A DNA stretch of 64,000 nt from UBA964 sp037444685 (GTDB taxonomy: Bacteria > Pseudomonadota > Gammaproteobacteria > Steroidobacterales > Steroidobacteraceae), in the NCBI GenBank assembly GCA_037444685.1, contig JBBILX010000005.1, positions 62,001 through 126,000 on the forward strand, read 5' to 3'. Shown piece by piece: positions 10,009-18,283 of the stretch. How positions within the stretch are numbered: the first letter of the stretch is position 1; each line of letters opens with the position of its first letter. Under the pieces are notes generated by a model. That model had not been told where the DNA came from and did not search any database. It saw only the letters and a list, made by a program, of their open reading frames with translations. A program made the position numbers and the translations under genes.

Positions 10009-12270
10009 ATGAGTGGACTGGCTGCCCGGCCCGGGCGAATTCACACTGCGCGCAACGTAGCAGTGCTGATGATGCTGGCATGCGCTGTCGTCGCCGCGGC
10101 GACGGCCATGGCCGCAGCCGGCGACGCGCCGAGTGCTGCGCCCGCCCGCCCGCGCGTCGGTCTCGTGCTCTCCGGTGGGGGTGCCCGAGGCATGGCTCAT
10201 ATCGGGGTGTTGCGGCGTCTCGAGGAACTGCGCATTCCCATCGACGCGATCGCTGGCACGAGCATGGGCGCCGTGATCGGCGGGCTCTATGCGAGCGGTC
10301 TCGATGCGGCGCGGATCGAAGCCGTGATGACCTCGGTCGACTGGCAGGACGCGGTACGCGACCGCCCGCCGCGTGCCGATCTGACGTTCCGACGCAAGGC
10401 AGAGGACCAGAATTTCCTGGTGCGCTTCCCGCTCGGGCTGCGTGGCGGCGACTTCAAACTGCCGAAGGGGCTGATCCAGGGCCAGAAGCTCACTCAGCTG
10501 CTGCGCCAGCTCACGCTGCCGGTGGCCGACATCGCGACCTTCGACGATCTGCCGATCCCGTTCCGCGCCGTAGCGACCGATCTCGAGACTGGCGAGCCCG
10601 TGATCCTCGATCGCGGCGACTTGACCCGGGCGATGCGGGCAAGCCTGTCCGCTCCGGGCGTGTTCGCGCCGGTCGAGCAGGAAGGGCGCCTGCTGGTCGA
10701 TGGCGGACTCGTCGACAACCTGCCGATCGATGTCGTGCGCGCAATGGATGTCGATGTCGTGATCGCCGTCGATGTGAGCTTTCCGCTGCTGCCGCGACGG
10801 CGTCTCGATTCCGTGCCGACGATCTCCAATCAGATGCTCGCGATCTTCATCCGGCGCAACGCCGAGCGGCAGCGGCGCTCGCTCGGTGAGCGAGACGTGC
10901 TGATCGATCCCGCGCTCGGTGAGGCCTCGAGTTTCGACTTCTCGCAGATCGCGCGCGCCATCGTGCTCGGGCGGGAGGCAACCGAACGTCAGGCGGACCG
11001 TCTTGCCGCGCTCGCGCTCGACGAGGCGGGCTACTCCGCGTGGCTGGCGCGCCGCGCCGGTCAGCGCAAGCCGCCGCCGACCATCGACTATGTCGCGGCG
11101 GCCGCGGGTTCCGAGCGCTACGCGCCTGCGCTGCTGAGCCGCTTCGGCGACCTCGTCGGCCGTCAGGCGGACCCCAGCGAGCTCGCCGCGCGCGTGACGC
11201 GCCTCTATGGGCAGGGCAATCTCGAGCTGCTCGATTACCGGGTCGCCCAGGAGGGTGGCCGTCACGGACTGCTGCTCGAGGCCAGGCGCAACTCCTGGGG
11301 GCCGAACTACGTGCGCTTCGGCCTGAACCTGCAGGACGACTTCGAGGGCAACTCGAGTTTCAATGCGGCCGCGCGTTTCGTGCTCGCCGAGCTCACTTCG
11401 CGTGGTGCCGAGTGGGTCTGGGACCTGCAGGTTGGCGAGTCGCCCAAGGTGGCCACCGAGCTGTTCGTGCCGCTCGACGCGCAGGCCCGCTATTTCCTGA
11501 TGCCGCTCGCGCGCGTCGAGCTGCGCAACGTGCCGCTGATCGAGGACGGCGCTCGTCTCGCCGAGTATCGCCTGCGCCGTTTCGAATTCGGCGTCGATGC
11601 CGGGCGCGAACTCGGCGACTGGGGCGAGATCCGTGTCGGGTTGCGGCGCGAAACCGGCAGCTCCAAGGTGCGGCTCGGAGACCCGCTGCTGCCCGACAGC
11701 GAGTTCGACCTTCGCCAGTACTTCGCCCGCTTTTCCTACGACCGCCTCGACGACGTCAATTTCCCCCGGCGCGGCCAGTCCTTCGCGCTCGAGTGGCGCG
11801 GTGAAACCCCGCAGCTCGGTTCGAGGGGTGACGCCGAGGCGCTCTCGGCCAACTGGCTCGTTGCCGCCTCGCGCGGCCGCAGCACGGCCGCTTTCTGGGC
11901 CTCGGCCGGCACCAACATCGGCGGCGGTGTCGAGGTGCGCTCGCTGTTTCCGCTCGGCGGTTTCCTGAACCTATCGGGACTCGCGCCGAATGCGATCAGC
12001 GGTGCGCACTTTGCGATTGCGAGGACGCTGTTCTATCGACAGATCGGCCGGGGTGGCGAGGGCTTTCTCAACGTGCCTGCCTATCTCGGCCTGTCGCTCG
12101 AAGTCGGCAACGTCTGGGATCGACGTCGCGACATCTCGTTGAGCTCCGCACAGCGGCACGGCAGCCTGTTCCTCGGTTTGGACACGCTGGTCGGCCCCGT
12201 CTATCTCGGCACCGGTTTCTCCGATGGCGGCGAGACGGGGTTTTACCTGTTTCTCGGCCGGACCTTCTAG
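10009..12270 (+). CDS. patatin-like phospholipase with outer membrane barrel (type Vd autotransporter)
   Basis: Two-part secreted or surface phospholipase of 753 residues, comparable to PlpD. After an N-terminal hydrophobic signal (VLMMLACAVVAAATAMAAA) comes a patatin domain: the oxyanion loop SGGGARGMAHIG, the nucleophile in GTSMGA (Ser85) and the catalytic aspartate in LVDGGLVDN (Asp231). A POTRA-like linker (around residues 330-430) leads to a 16-strand Omp85-type barrel with FPRRGQSFALEWRGE and the terminal strand FYLFLGRTF ending in phenylalanine. Known relatives hydrolyse phospholipids at or outside the outer membrane; the substrate here is not known. Its start is preceded by an extended -10 rather than a Shine-Dalgarno. 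It diverges from the TonB receptor. Confidence 0.9.
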   Translation: MSGLAARPGRIHTARNVAVLMMLACAVVAAATAMAAAGDAPSAAPARPRVGLVLSGGGARGMAHIGVLRRLEELRIPIDAIAGTSMGAVIGGLYASGLDAARIEAVMTSVDWQDAVRDRPPRADLTFRRKAEDQNFLVRFPLGLRGGDFKLPKGLIQGQKLTQLLRQLTLPVADIATFDDLPIPFRAVATDLETGEPVILDRGDLTRAMRASLSAPGVFAPVEQEGRLLVDGGLVDNLPIDVVRAMDVDVVIAVDVSFPLLPRRRLDSVPTISNQMLAIFIRRNAERQRRSLGERDVLIDPALGEASSFDFSQIARAIVLGREATERQADRLAALALDEAGYSAWLARRAGQRKPPPTIDYVAAAAGSERYAPALLSRFGDLVGRQADPSELAARVTRLYGQGNLELLDYRVAQEGGRHGLLLEARRNSWGPNYVRFGLNLQDDFEGNSSFNAAARFVLAELTSRGAEWVWDLQVGESPKVATELFVPLDAQARYFLMPLARVELRNVPLIEDGARLAEYRLRRFEFGVDAGRELGDWGEIRVGLRRETGSSKVRLGDPLLPDSEFDLRQYFARFSYDRLDDVNFPRRGQSFALEWRGETPQLGSRGDAEALSANWLVAASRGRSTAAFWASAGTNIGGGVEVRSLFPLGGFLNLSGLAPNAISGAHFAIARTLFYRQIGRGGEGFLNVPAYLGLSLEVGNVWDRRRDISLSSAQRHGSLFLGLDTLVGPVYLGTGFSDGGETGFYLFLGRTF

Positions 12271-12325
12271 GCAAGTCTTGCACGGGTGGCGCGCGCGCCG
12301 CTGGCCCAGCGCGGTCGTCCTGCTT

Positions 12326-12592
12326 TCAGCGCGCGCGGCTCTCGGCGAGCTTCTCGACTTTCGAGAAGACCAGCGCCGGGGAGTCGCCGCGCCGCGAGTA
12401 TTCGTGTTCGCGGCTCATCTCGGCGAGCGCGGCGTCCCGTTCGGCGACAGTCTCGAACCAGTGTGTGCGGCTCCAGTCGGCACCGAGCAGCTTGGCAAAA
12501 GGGTCGCCCGGTCGCAGCGCGACGCGCACGCCATATGGACGCGGGTGGCCACTGTCTGGCTTACGGAGATTGTGGGCGTGACAGGCTGGCAT
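12326..12592 (-). CDS. small conserved hypothetical protein
   Basis: An 88-residue protein with no signal or membrane segment. It contains a tract of the kind YGVRVALRPGDPF, a WSRTHWFET segment and an ending with HEYSRRGDSPALVF, which reads like a compact conserved family of gammaproteobacteria; I do not know a function. It starts with ATG and lies 15 bp after the stop of the kinase-like gene on the same strand, so it may be the last gene of that short operon. It is the best-supported reading frame in this stretch between the patatin and the kinase. The first 10-15 residues are not conserved in character, so the true start could be further in. Confidence 0.6.
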   Translation of the reverse strand: MPACHAHNLRKPDSGHPRPYGVRVALRPGDPFAKLLGADWSRTHWFETVAERDAALAEMSREHEYSRRGDSPALVFSKVEKLAESRAR

Positions 12593-12607
12593 GGGCGTGG
12601 GAGCGTA

Positions 12608-13252
12608 CTACAGCTGCCGGTCGCCGGCACCTTCGCGGTCCGACCAGCGAAGCAGGCGACGCGTCACGAACCGATAGACGCGCTTGCCGGTCGACATCCA
12701 GATCCGCGTGACCAGCGACGGCGTGGCGAGGATGCGTCGCTCGCGGGCTGTCAGGCGCATTGGCAGATAGGTTCTCTTGTGCTTGAGCAGGTGTCGCAGG
12801 TCGTCGTGTGCGAGGCTCCGGAACAGTCGGGTCGACCGGTCACGGCACAGCGCCAGCTGGAAATCGACGAGCGCCGGCAGACCCTCCGACGTGACCAGCC
12901 AGTTCGGCTCCTTCGCGAGGTCGTTGTGCACGACGCCGCGCGCGTGGAGGCAGCGCAGCAGTCGCAGGGCCTCGCGGAAGTACGCGGGGTCCCGGGGACG
13001 GGCGACGTGCATCGGCTCTCCGTCGATCCACGAGCGCAGCGTGCGCTCGCGGTCCGCCTCGAGCACCCGAGGCACCCGCGGCAGGCTTTCGAGCCGACGC
13101 AGCGCGCGTACCTCGCGTCGGGCGAGATGGCGGGCCAGCCAGCGTAGCCAGGGGCGCGCAGCGCCGATGTCGCGAGCGACCAGTCGGCCATGGACCGGAT
13201 CGTCCTGCAACAGCACGCGTCCGAAAAGATCCTGCTTGAGCTGGCGTGTCAC
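12608..13252 (-). CDS. protein kinase-like protein (RIO / lipopolysaccharide-kinase-like fold)
   Basis: A 214-residue small kinase-like protein. The catalytic loop is visible as VVHNDLAKEPNWLV and the metal-binding motif as LVDFQLAL, where Gln replaces the usual Gly of DFG, as in the WaaP/RIO-type atypical kinases. An arginine-rich, basic C-terminus (RRLLRWSDREG) suggests membrane or nucleic acid contact. The start is GTG 13252, which overlaps the TGA of the preceding ICMT-family gene as GTGA, so the pair is translationally coupled. Substrate is unknown; a lipid or sugar phosphotransferase is as likely as a protein kinase. Confidence 0.75.
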   Translation of the reverse strand: MTRQLKQDLFGRVLLQDDPVHGRLVARDIGAARPWLRWLARHLARREVRALRRLESLPRVPRVLEADRERTLRSWIDGEPMHVARPRDPAYFREALRLLRCLHARGVVHNDLAKEPNWLVTSEGLPALVDFQLALCRDRSTRLFRSLAHDDLRHLLKHKRTYLPMRLTARERRILATPSLVTRIWMSTGKRVYRFVTRRLLRWSDREGAGDRQL

Positions 13253-13860
13253 GGCAGCGGCAGCAGCAGCGGCGTGAGACCCGCATCTCGCAGGGAGCGC
13301 GACAGCACGATCAGGGCGAGCAGCAGCAGCATCGAGCCGGCGTCGAGGAACGCCTTCCAGAGTACGCGCGGCTGGATCTCGAGCCGCTCCGGCGGCAACG
13401 CGGCTGCGGGCGAGCCGAGCCTCGGGCGGAATCGTGGCGTGCTCGCCATGTAATCGGCATAGCGCTTGCCGTGCAGGGACAACAATGACCTCTCCTCGGC
13501 GCGTGCCCCGCGACCCACGAGCGACGCGACGACGGCGACCGCGATCAGCGTCAGCGCGATCGAGCCGGTCGCGAGGCCGAGACCTGCCGCGGCGAGGATC
13601 GACAGCGAGTAGAGCGGATGGCGGCACAATGCGTATGGGCCGATGGTGACCAACACGGTGTCCTTGCGTCCCGCGACGAACACCGAACACCAGATCCGGC
13701 CGAGTGTCGCGGCGCCGACGATCAGCCACGCCAATGCGTGCGTCAGTCCGGTGGCGAGTGCACTTCCCGGGCGCGGGCCGGCGACGGCGGCCGCGAGCCA
13801 GAGCCCGACGTAGAAGACCAGCGTGATGCGCAGGCGCGGTGTGCTTGCCGAGACGGTCAT
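13249..13860 (-). CDS. isoprenylcysteine carboxyl methyltransferase (ICMT) family membrane protein
   Basis: A 203-residue integral membrane methyltransferase-like protein with about five membrane spans. The family hallmark is seen in GPYALCRHPLYS followed later by EERSLLSLHGKRYADY and TPRFRP, which forms the S-adenosylmethionine pocket in ICMT/PEMT-type enzymes. In bacteria such proteins methylate diverse lipids or small molecules; the substrate here is not indicated. The gene overlaps the downstream kinase-like gene by four bases. It diverges from msrA across a 77 bp gap where the sequence TACGATA offers a -10 on both strands. Confidence 0.82.
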   Translation of the reverse strand: MTVSASTPRLRITLVFYVGLWLAAAVAGPRPGSALATGLTHALAWLIVGAATLGRIWCSVFVAGRKDTVLVTIGPYALCRHPLYSLSILAAAGLGLATGSIALTLIAVAVVASLVGRGARAEERSLLSLHGKRYADYMASTPRFRPRLGSPAAALPPERLEIQPRVLWKAFLDAGSMLLLLALIVLSRSLRDAGLTPLLLPLP

Positions 13861-13866
13861 CGCGAC

Positions 13867-13875
13867 TGCTACGAT
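13867..13875 (+). promoter_or_regulatory. extended -10 element for msrA
   Basis: TGC TACGAT, identical to the icd element, 62 bp before the msrA ATG. The reverse strand of the same bases gives TATCGT 10 bp before the ICMT-family start, so the two divergent promoters may overlap. No clear -35 is seen at the right distance. Confidence 0.4.
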
Positions 13876-13937
13876 ACCTTGAAGTCGGGCGCCACAGTCC
13901 CCAGACTTGCGCGTCGGGTTCCCGCTGGGAGGGCGAG

Positions 13938-14573
13938 ATGGCTCTGTTCCGCCGCAAGTCCGAGATGGTCTCCGCCGAGGAAGCGCTGCCAGGGCGATCC
14001 ATCCCGTTGCCCGTTCCCGCGCGCCATTTCGTCAGCGGTGCGCCGTTGCAGCCCCCATGCCCCCCGGGATTCGAGGAAGCCTATTTCGCGCTCGGCTGTT
14101 TCTGGGGCGCGGAGCGCCTGTTCTGGAAGCTGCCCGGCGTCTACTCGACGGCCGTCGGCTATCAGGGCGGCTACACGCCGAACCCGACCTACGAGGAGGT
14201 CTGCACCGGCCGTACGGGCCACGCAGAGGTCGTGCGCGTGGTGTTCGATCCGCGCCAGGTTTCATACGAGCAGCTGCTCACGGCCTTCTGGGAGGCGCAC
14301 GATCCCACGCAGGGCATGCGCCAGGGCAACGACGTCGGTACCCAATATCGTTCGGCGCTGTACGTGACCGGCCCGGCCCAGCGAGCGGCAGCCGAGGCCA
14401 GCAAGCGCGCGTATCAGCAGCGGCTCAGCGCCGCTGGATACGGCACGATCACGACGGAGATACGTGATGCGCCGCCGTTCTATTTCGCCGAGGAGCACCA
14501 CCAGCAGTACCTCGCGAAGAATCCGAACGGCTACTGCGGCCTCGGCGGCACCGGCGTGCGCTGCGCCGGTTGA
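13938..14573 (+). CDS. msrA: peptide-methionine (S)-S-oxide reductase
   Basis: Repairs oxidised methionine in proteins using thioredoxin as reductant. The protein has 211 residues. The catalytic cysteine sits in ALGCFWGAE (Cys54), followed by the family blocks VGYQGGYTPNPTYEEVCTG, GHAEVVRVVFDP and EEHHQQYLAKNPNGYCG, with candidate resolving cysteines in NGYCG and in the C-terminal GVRCAG. About 45 residues precede the core, as in the long E. coli-type MsrA. The ATG at 13938 has a GGGAGGG ribosome site five bases upstream. It appears to be a single-gene transcript converging on the SYLF gene with a 14 bp gap. No signal peptide, so cytoplasmic. Confidence 0.96.
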   Translation: MALFRRKSEMVSAEEALPGRSIPLPVPARHFVSGAPLQPPCPPGFEEAYFALGCFWGAERLFWKLPGVYSTAVGYQGGYTPNPTYEEVCTGRTGHAEVVRVVFDPRQVSYEQLLTAFWEAHDPTQGMRQGNDVGTQYRSALYVTGPAQRAAAEASKRAYQQRLSAAGYGTITTEIRDAPPFYFAEEHHQQYLAKNPNGYCGLGGTGVRCAG

Positions 14574-14587
14574 GCGTCTCTCGCCGC

Positions 14588-15439
14588 CTACTTCGGCGGC
14601 TCCTGTCCGGGAGCCGAGTCCTCGAGCGGGAAAGTCCGCGCGTCTGCCGCACCTGAGGCTGACACCGTCGCGGGAGCCGCCGTCGCGGCCGGTGCCGCGG
14701 CCTGCGTTGCGGGCGCGCCGCTTGCTGACGCTGACGTGCTCGCGGCGATCGCGGAAAGCAAGCGGCGTACCGACTCCGAGTCCTTGCGCACGACACCGCT
14801 GAAGATGTCGGTCGGCGACACGCGCCGTCCGTAGAACCTGTCATTCGCGTCGCGGTTGATCGCGAGCACGGTGCCGTCGAGCGCGACGCCGGCGAACAGG
14901 CCGCGGCTGCGCGAGTAGGAGTAGATCTCTGCGCTCAGCGTCGGATCGGTGGCCGCCGAAGCCGTACGACCGACCGGCCCGGCCGCCACGGAGGCGTCTG
15001 CGCCGAGCGCGAGCTTGCCGTCGGCAATGCCCTCGACGCCACGGCGCGTCGTGAACACGAGCACGACGTCGGTTTCCTGGGCCCCGGCCTGCCAGCCGAC
15101 GCTGGCGCCGCTCAGCGTCACGAAAGCCGGATTCGAGAACCGACCGTTCGCGTCGCGCACGACCAGCACCCCGCGCCCCATGCGACCGCCGAACACGAAG
15201 GCGGCCTTCTTGACGTCGGGAATCACGGCAATGCCGTAAGCCCGCTCGAGCAGGCGCTCGGGGATGAACTGGTCGCGGCTGCCGCGCAGTTCCTCGAGCA
15301 CCTGCGTGGCGACGATGACCTGCGCTTCCTGGCGTGCCTGGGCGCGCGCGAGCGGCGAGACGAGCGCCGTCGTGGACAGTGCGGCGAGTGCGAAAGGCAG
15401 GATGCGGCGCGCGAACGGCGCGCGGATCGACGATTTCAT
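14588..15439 (-). CDS. exported SYLF-domain (Ysc84-type) lipid-binding protein
   Basis: A 283-residue protein with a signal peptide (hydrophobic segment ending ARAQA around residue 34) and a SYLF/Ysc84 core: ERAYGIAVIPDVKKAAFVFGGRMGRG, then VTLSGASVGWQAGAQETDVVLVF and a late segment SRGLFAGVALDGTVL. SYLF domains bind phosphoinositide or other lipids in eukaryotes; bacterial exported members have no established role. The C-terminal 60 residues are Ala/Pro/Ser-rich and low complexity. It lies 93 bp downstream of the DUF3570 gene on the same strand and could be the tail of that operon or separately transcribed. Confidence 0.85.
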   Translation of the reverse strand: MKSSIRAPFARRILPFALAALSTTALVSPLARAQARQEAQVIVATQVLEELRGSRDQFIPERLLERAYGIAVIPDVKKAAFVFGGRMGRGVLVVRDANGRFSNPAFVTLSGASVGWQAGAQETDVVLVFTTRRGVEGIADGKLALGADASVAAGPVGRTASAATDPTLSAEIYSYSRSRGLFAGVALDGTVLAINRDANDRFYGRRVSPTDIFSGVVRKDSESVRRLLSAIAASTSASASGAPATQAAAPAATAAPATVSASGAADARTFPLEDSAPGQEPPK

Positions 15440-15532
15440 GCGGCGGACTCCCCCGGGCCCATGACGACCCTCGGCTGCAAGCTTAACGCAACGTTGGCGA
15501 TGCAGCCTCAGACCCGCCGGGCCGACGGAGGT

Positions 15533-16699
15533 TCAGAACCAGGCAGAGACGAACAGCTGCAGGACGTTCGCTTCGAGCTCGTAGAGAGGCTCGGCGCCGG
15601 CGCTGGTCCCACGCGTGATGTCGCGGAAGTCGTCGTACTGGACGATCATGTGATCAAAGCGCGCCGAGACGCTGCCTTTCTGCAGCCAGGGCAGGCGCTG
15701 AACCCTGAACTCCCAGGAGGCGCCGATACCGATCGTGTGCGCCGTGAAGGTCGACAGTTCCTTGTCACGGGCCTGGAAATTCAGCGTATTCCGCCGCGGG
15801 AACAGGTCGCGGTAGAAATCGGCCGCATCCTGGGTGTAGTAGCGATAGCGCGCGTCGAAGGTCCAGCTGCCCCCAAGCGGCTGCGTATACCCGAGATCGC
15901 CGGTGTGGGCGCGGATGCCCCAGGTGTCGCTGTAGAACCGATAGCGCCCGTCCAGCGCCGCGCGCCAGGGCAGGAAGTATTTGAGACGGGCCGAGGCCGC
16001 ATTGCTGGTGCGCGTCGCCGGGTAACGCTCGGGATCGAGCAGGAAGCCCATCGGGGCGGTCGCGTCGGCATAGCGGATCGAACGATAGGGGCTGTTGAGG
16101 TAACCCTCATCCGACATCAGCTCGTAGGCGAGCGTGCCGACGAGATCGCGGGTCAGCACCTGGGTCAGGCTGAAACTGTAACTGCGCGTGTCGGACTCGG
16201 CCTGGAAGGCCGGGTCCCGGATTCGCGCACCGCTTGCATCCTTGATGTTGCGGAAAACGTCGTTCTGACCGCGTCGGAATCCGAACGAGATGGTCGTCAG
16301 GTCGCCGAACATGTCCTGGCTGACGCTGAAGAACGCTGTCTTGGCGATGTAATCCGACTCGGTGCTGTCGATGTAGCCTAGGCTGTAGGTGGTCTTGTTC
16401 CGAAGGTAGTCGAGAGAGAGGCTCTTCTGCGTGCGCTTCTCGGTGTATGGGCTCGCGGTCGTGACGACGTCGATCGAGGCCGAGGACACCATGTCCACAT
16501 AGTAGTTTGCCGACACCGACACCTTGTCCGCGAAACTCTTGCGAACGAGCACCGAAGGCCCGTCTATCGTGACCCCGCCGCCATCGTAGCGATGGTAGAG
16601 CACGTCGGCGCGGTCCTCGGGCAGGACGGCCGCCTGCAGTGCGGGCGCGAGCGACAGCGCTGCGAGCAGCAGCACGCGCGATGCACGGCGGGCATTCAT
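15533..16699 (-). CDS. DUF3570 outer membrane beta-barrel protein
   Basis: A 388-residue protein with a cleavable signal (hydrophobic run ending PALQA near residue 23) and alternating aromatic/polar strands through to a terminal phenylalanine (QLFVSAWF), the signature of an outer membrane barrel. Diagnostic DUF3570 features are the N-terminal EDRADVLYHRYDGGGV and VSANYYVDMVSSASIDVVT, and repeated YR/RYR strands. No function is known for the family. It follows the DUF4266 gene by 20 bp, the arrangement in which I know these two families elsewhere, usually with a TlpA-like thioredoxin, as here. Its position in a set with heme lipoproteins suggests an envelope redox or secretion role; this is inference. 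Confidence 0.88.
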   Translation of the reverse strand: MNARRASRVLLLAALSLAPALQAAVLPEDRADVLYHRYDGGGVTIDGPSVLVRKSFADKVSVSANYYVDMVSSASIDVVTTASPYTEKRTQKSLSLDYLRNKTTYSLGYIDSTESDYIAKTAFFSVSQDMFGDLTTISFGFRRGQNDVFRNIKDASGARIRDPAFQAESDTRSYSFSLTQVLTRDLVGTLAYELMSDEGYLNSPYRSIRYADATAPMGFLLDPERYPATRTSNAASARLKYFLPWRAALDGRYRFYSDTWGIRAHTGDLGYTQPLGGSWTFDARYRYYTQDAADFYRDLFPRRNTLNFQARDKELSTFTAHTIGIGASWEFRVQRLPWLQKGSVSARFDHMIVQYDDFRDITRGTSAGAEPLYELEANVLQLFVSAWF

Positions 16700-16719
16700 C
16701 GGTGGCTGTCTCCCGGTCC

Positions 16720-16968
16720 TCAGTTGCAGCCGCAGCCGCCACCGGCGGCGCCCGTTCCCCCGCGCGCACCTTCGCGCGACTCGAAGACGTGATCGATGTA
16801 GGCCGTCGAGACCGGATCGCGCTCGAAAGCCATGATCGGATCGGCGAGCCGTTCACGCTCGTAGGGCTTGACCCAGGGCTCGATCGGCGCGCAACCGCCG
16901 AGCAGCGAGGCGACCGGCGTCACGAGCCAGAGCAGACGGGCATGGCGGCGGAGACGGTTGTCGCGCAT
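16720..16968 (-). CDS. DUF4266 small lipoprotein with cysteine-rich tail
   Basis: An 82-residue lipoprotein. The lipobox is LLGGC (Cys26). The mature part carries the DUF4266 block VKPYERERLADPIMAFERDP followed by a His/Glu segment (YIDHVFESREG) and a glycine-rich tail ending GGGCGCN, with two cysteines one residue apart. Such tails could bind a metal or be a site of modification; no experiment known to me settles this. It starts 4 bp after the TlpA gene stop and is followed by DUF3570 after 20 bp, so the three are one transcript. Confidence 0.85.
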   Translation of the reverse strand: MRDNRLRRHARLLWLVTPVASLLGGCAPIEPWVKPYERERLADPIMAFERDPVSTAYIDHVFESREGARGGTGAAGGGCGCN

Positions 16969-16972
16969 CGGT

Positions 16973-17527
16973 TCACTCCCGGATCAGACTGCGGATGTGG
17001 TCGAGGTAGACGTTCTCATCGCCCGGCCGGTAGCCCTTGTGGATCACCCGCGCGTTGCCCTTGCGGTCGATGATCACCGAGCTCGGCATACCCTGCACGG
17101 CGTAGAGCTTCGAGACGCTGCTGTCGGGGTCGAACGCGATCGGGAAGGTCACCGGCACTTTCTTCAGATACTCCTCGGCGGCCTTGGAGTCGGGTTCGAC
17201 GTTGACGCCGATCAGCGTGAAGCCCATGCGCTTGTACTTCTGGTACATCGCATCGAGCAGCGGCATTTCCTGGCGGCAGGGTCCGCACCAGGTCGCCCAG
17301 AAGTTGATCATGACGACCTGGCCCTTGTACTGCGACAGCGAGAGGTGTTGCCCACCGCGCGCGGCGAGCGTGAAATCGGGGGCGGGAGCGTTCGCCGCGA
17401 CCTTCGCCGCGGCTTGCTCGGCAGTGACGAGCGTGAGCGGCGGCACTGCGGCGAGCGCGAGCGCTACGAGGCGCGCGAGGCGGGCGACCGGAGCAGTCTG
17501 GCGGAGCGTGGTGGGGCGGTATGGCAT
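16973..17527 (-). CDS. TlpA-family thiol-disulfide oxidoreductase
   Basis: An exported thioredoxin-fold protein of 184 residues. A hydrophobic signal around residues 15-36 precedes the domain; the active site is WCGPC (Cys81, Cys84) within MINFWATWCGPC, and the cis-proline loop is GMPSSVII. These proteins reduce disulfides outside the cytoplasm, classically during cytochrome c maturation or for cuproproteins. Here it sits between a barrel lipoprotein gene (18 bp) and DUF4266 (4 bp), so a dedicated partner such as the GGGCGC tail of DUF4266 or the CXXCH sites of the neighbouring cytochromes is plausible. The partner assignment is inference. Confidence 0.92.
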   Translation of the reverse strand: MPYRPTTLRQTAPVARLARLVALALAAVPPLTLVTAEQAAAKVAANAPAPDFTLAARGGQHLSLSQYKGQVVMINFWATWCGPCRQEMPLLDAMYQKYKRMGFTLIGVNVEPDSKAAEEYLKKVPVTFPIAFDPDSSVSKLYAVQGMPSSVIIDRKGNARVIHKGYRPGDENVYLDHIRSLIRE

Positions 17528-17545
17528 CGATGGGATTCCTCGTGA

Positions 17546-18283
17546 TCAGAAGAACACGGTCACGCCGAGTCGCGCCTCCAGGTTGTTGGTGACCTTGTTC
17601 GTGCCGAAGATGTCCGATTCGAACACCCGGTCCTGCACGTCGATGTGCACCGCCAGCCAGTCCGTGGGGAGAACCCGGTAACCCGCGCCGAAGCTCAGCG
17701 TGAACTTCTGTTCCTGCGCGAACTTCGTGCTGCCAACTCCGCCCATCACGTAGAAGGCGCTGTTCATGGCGAGGTTGCGACCAAGGAACACCTCGCCCGG
17801 AAGGAAGTTGTACCCAAAGGACAGCGAGTAATATGTGAGCCGCCTCTCATTGCCCAGGTTGAGCGGATCGGCGCCCGGATTGAGCAGTTCGAAGCTGGTC
17901 AGGCCCAGTCGCGTGCGGCCGACATTGGCCTCGAAGAAGAAGTCCTCGGTGACGTGGTAAGCGGCCTTGATGCCGTAAGCCGGATTGGTGCCGAAGTCCT
18001 CGACCGTCAGCCAGCCGTAGTAGGCGCCGAGTTCCCAGTTCTCGGTGTCGATCTTCGGCCGCTTGATCTCGCGCCGCTCGACTTCGGGGTCGATGACGCG
18101 CGGCGGCGCATCGGCTTCCTCCTGGTATTCATCCTGCGCGGCGCCTGTGACGTCCCCGGCAGGGCCGGAGCGCTCGCCCCACCAGGGCCACCGGAGGGCC
18201 GCACAGCCGCTGAGCAGCAGGCCCGACAGCGCGGCGACCGAGACGGCACGCGTCAGAAGAAGAACGCGAGTCCGACTTTCCAT
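17546..18283 (-). CDS. outer membrane beta-barrel lipoprotein (paralogue of upstream barrel)
   Basis: A 245-residue lipoprotein: signal with lipobox LLSGC (Cys27), an acidic linker (residues 45-75), then a small OmpA/OmpW-like eight-strand barrel starting ENWELGAYYGWL and ending LGVTVFF. Its N-terminal strand and overall length match the barrel of the immediately upstream gene (RWELGALVGDF ... VGLAFFF), indicating a tandem duplication. Its ATG at 18283 overlaps the end of the upstream gene by 31 bp, so translation is likely coupled. Function unknown; a partner for the surface cytochromes is possible. Confidence 0.8.
   Translation of the reverse strand: MESRTRVLLLTRAVSVAALSGLLLSGCAALRWPWWGERSGPAGDVTGAAQDEYQEEADAPPRVIDPEVERREIKRPKIDTENWELGAYYGWLTVEDFGTNPAYGIKAAYHVTEDFFFEANVGRTRLGLTSFELLNPGADPLNLGNERRLTYYSLSFGYNFLPGEVFLGRNLAMNSAFYVMGGVGSTKFAQEQKFTLSFGAGYRVLPTDWLAVHIDVQDRVFESDIFGTNKVTNNLEARLGVTVFF

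Noticed and set aside
12608..14002. 464-codon version of the kinase-like gene starting at 14002
   Set aside because: The extension runs antiparallel through msrA's upstream region and over the ICMT gene in another frame. The GTG at 13252 gives a coupled start and a complete kinase core.
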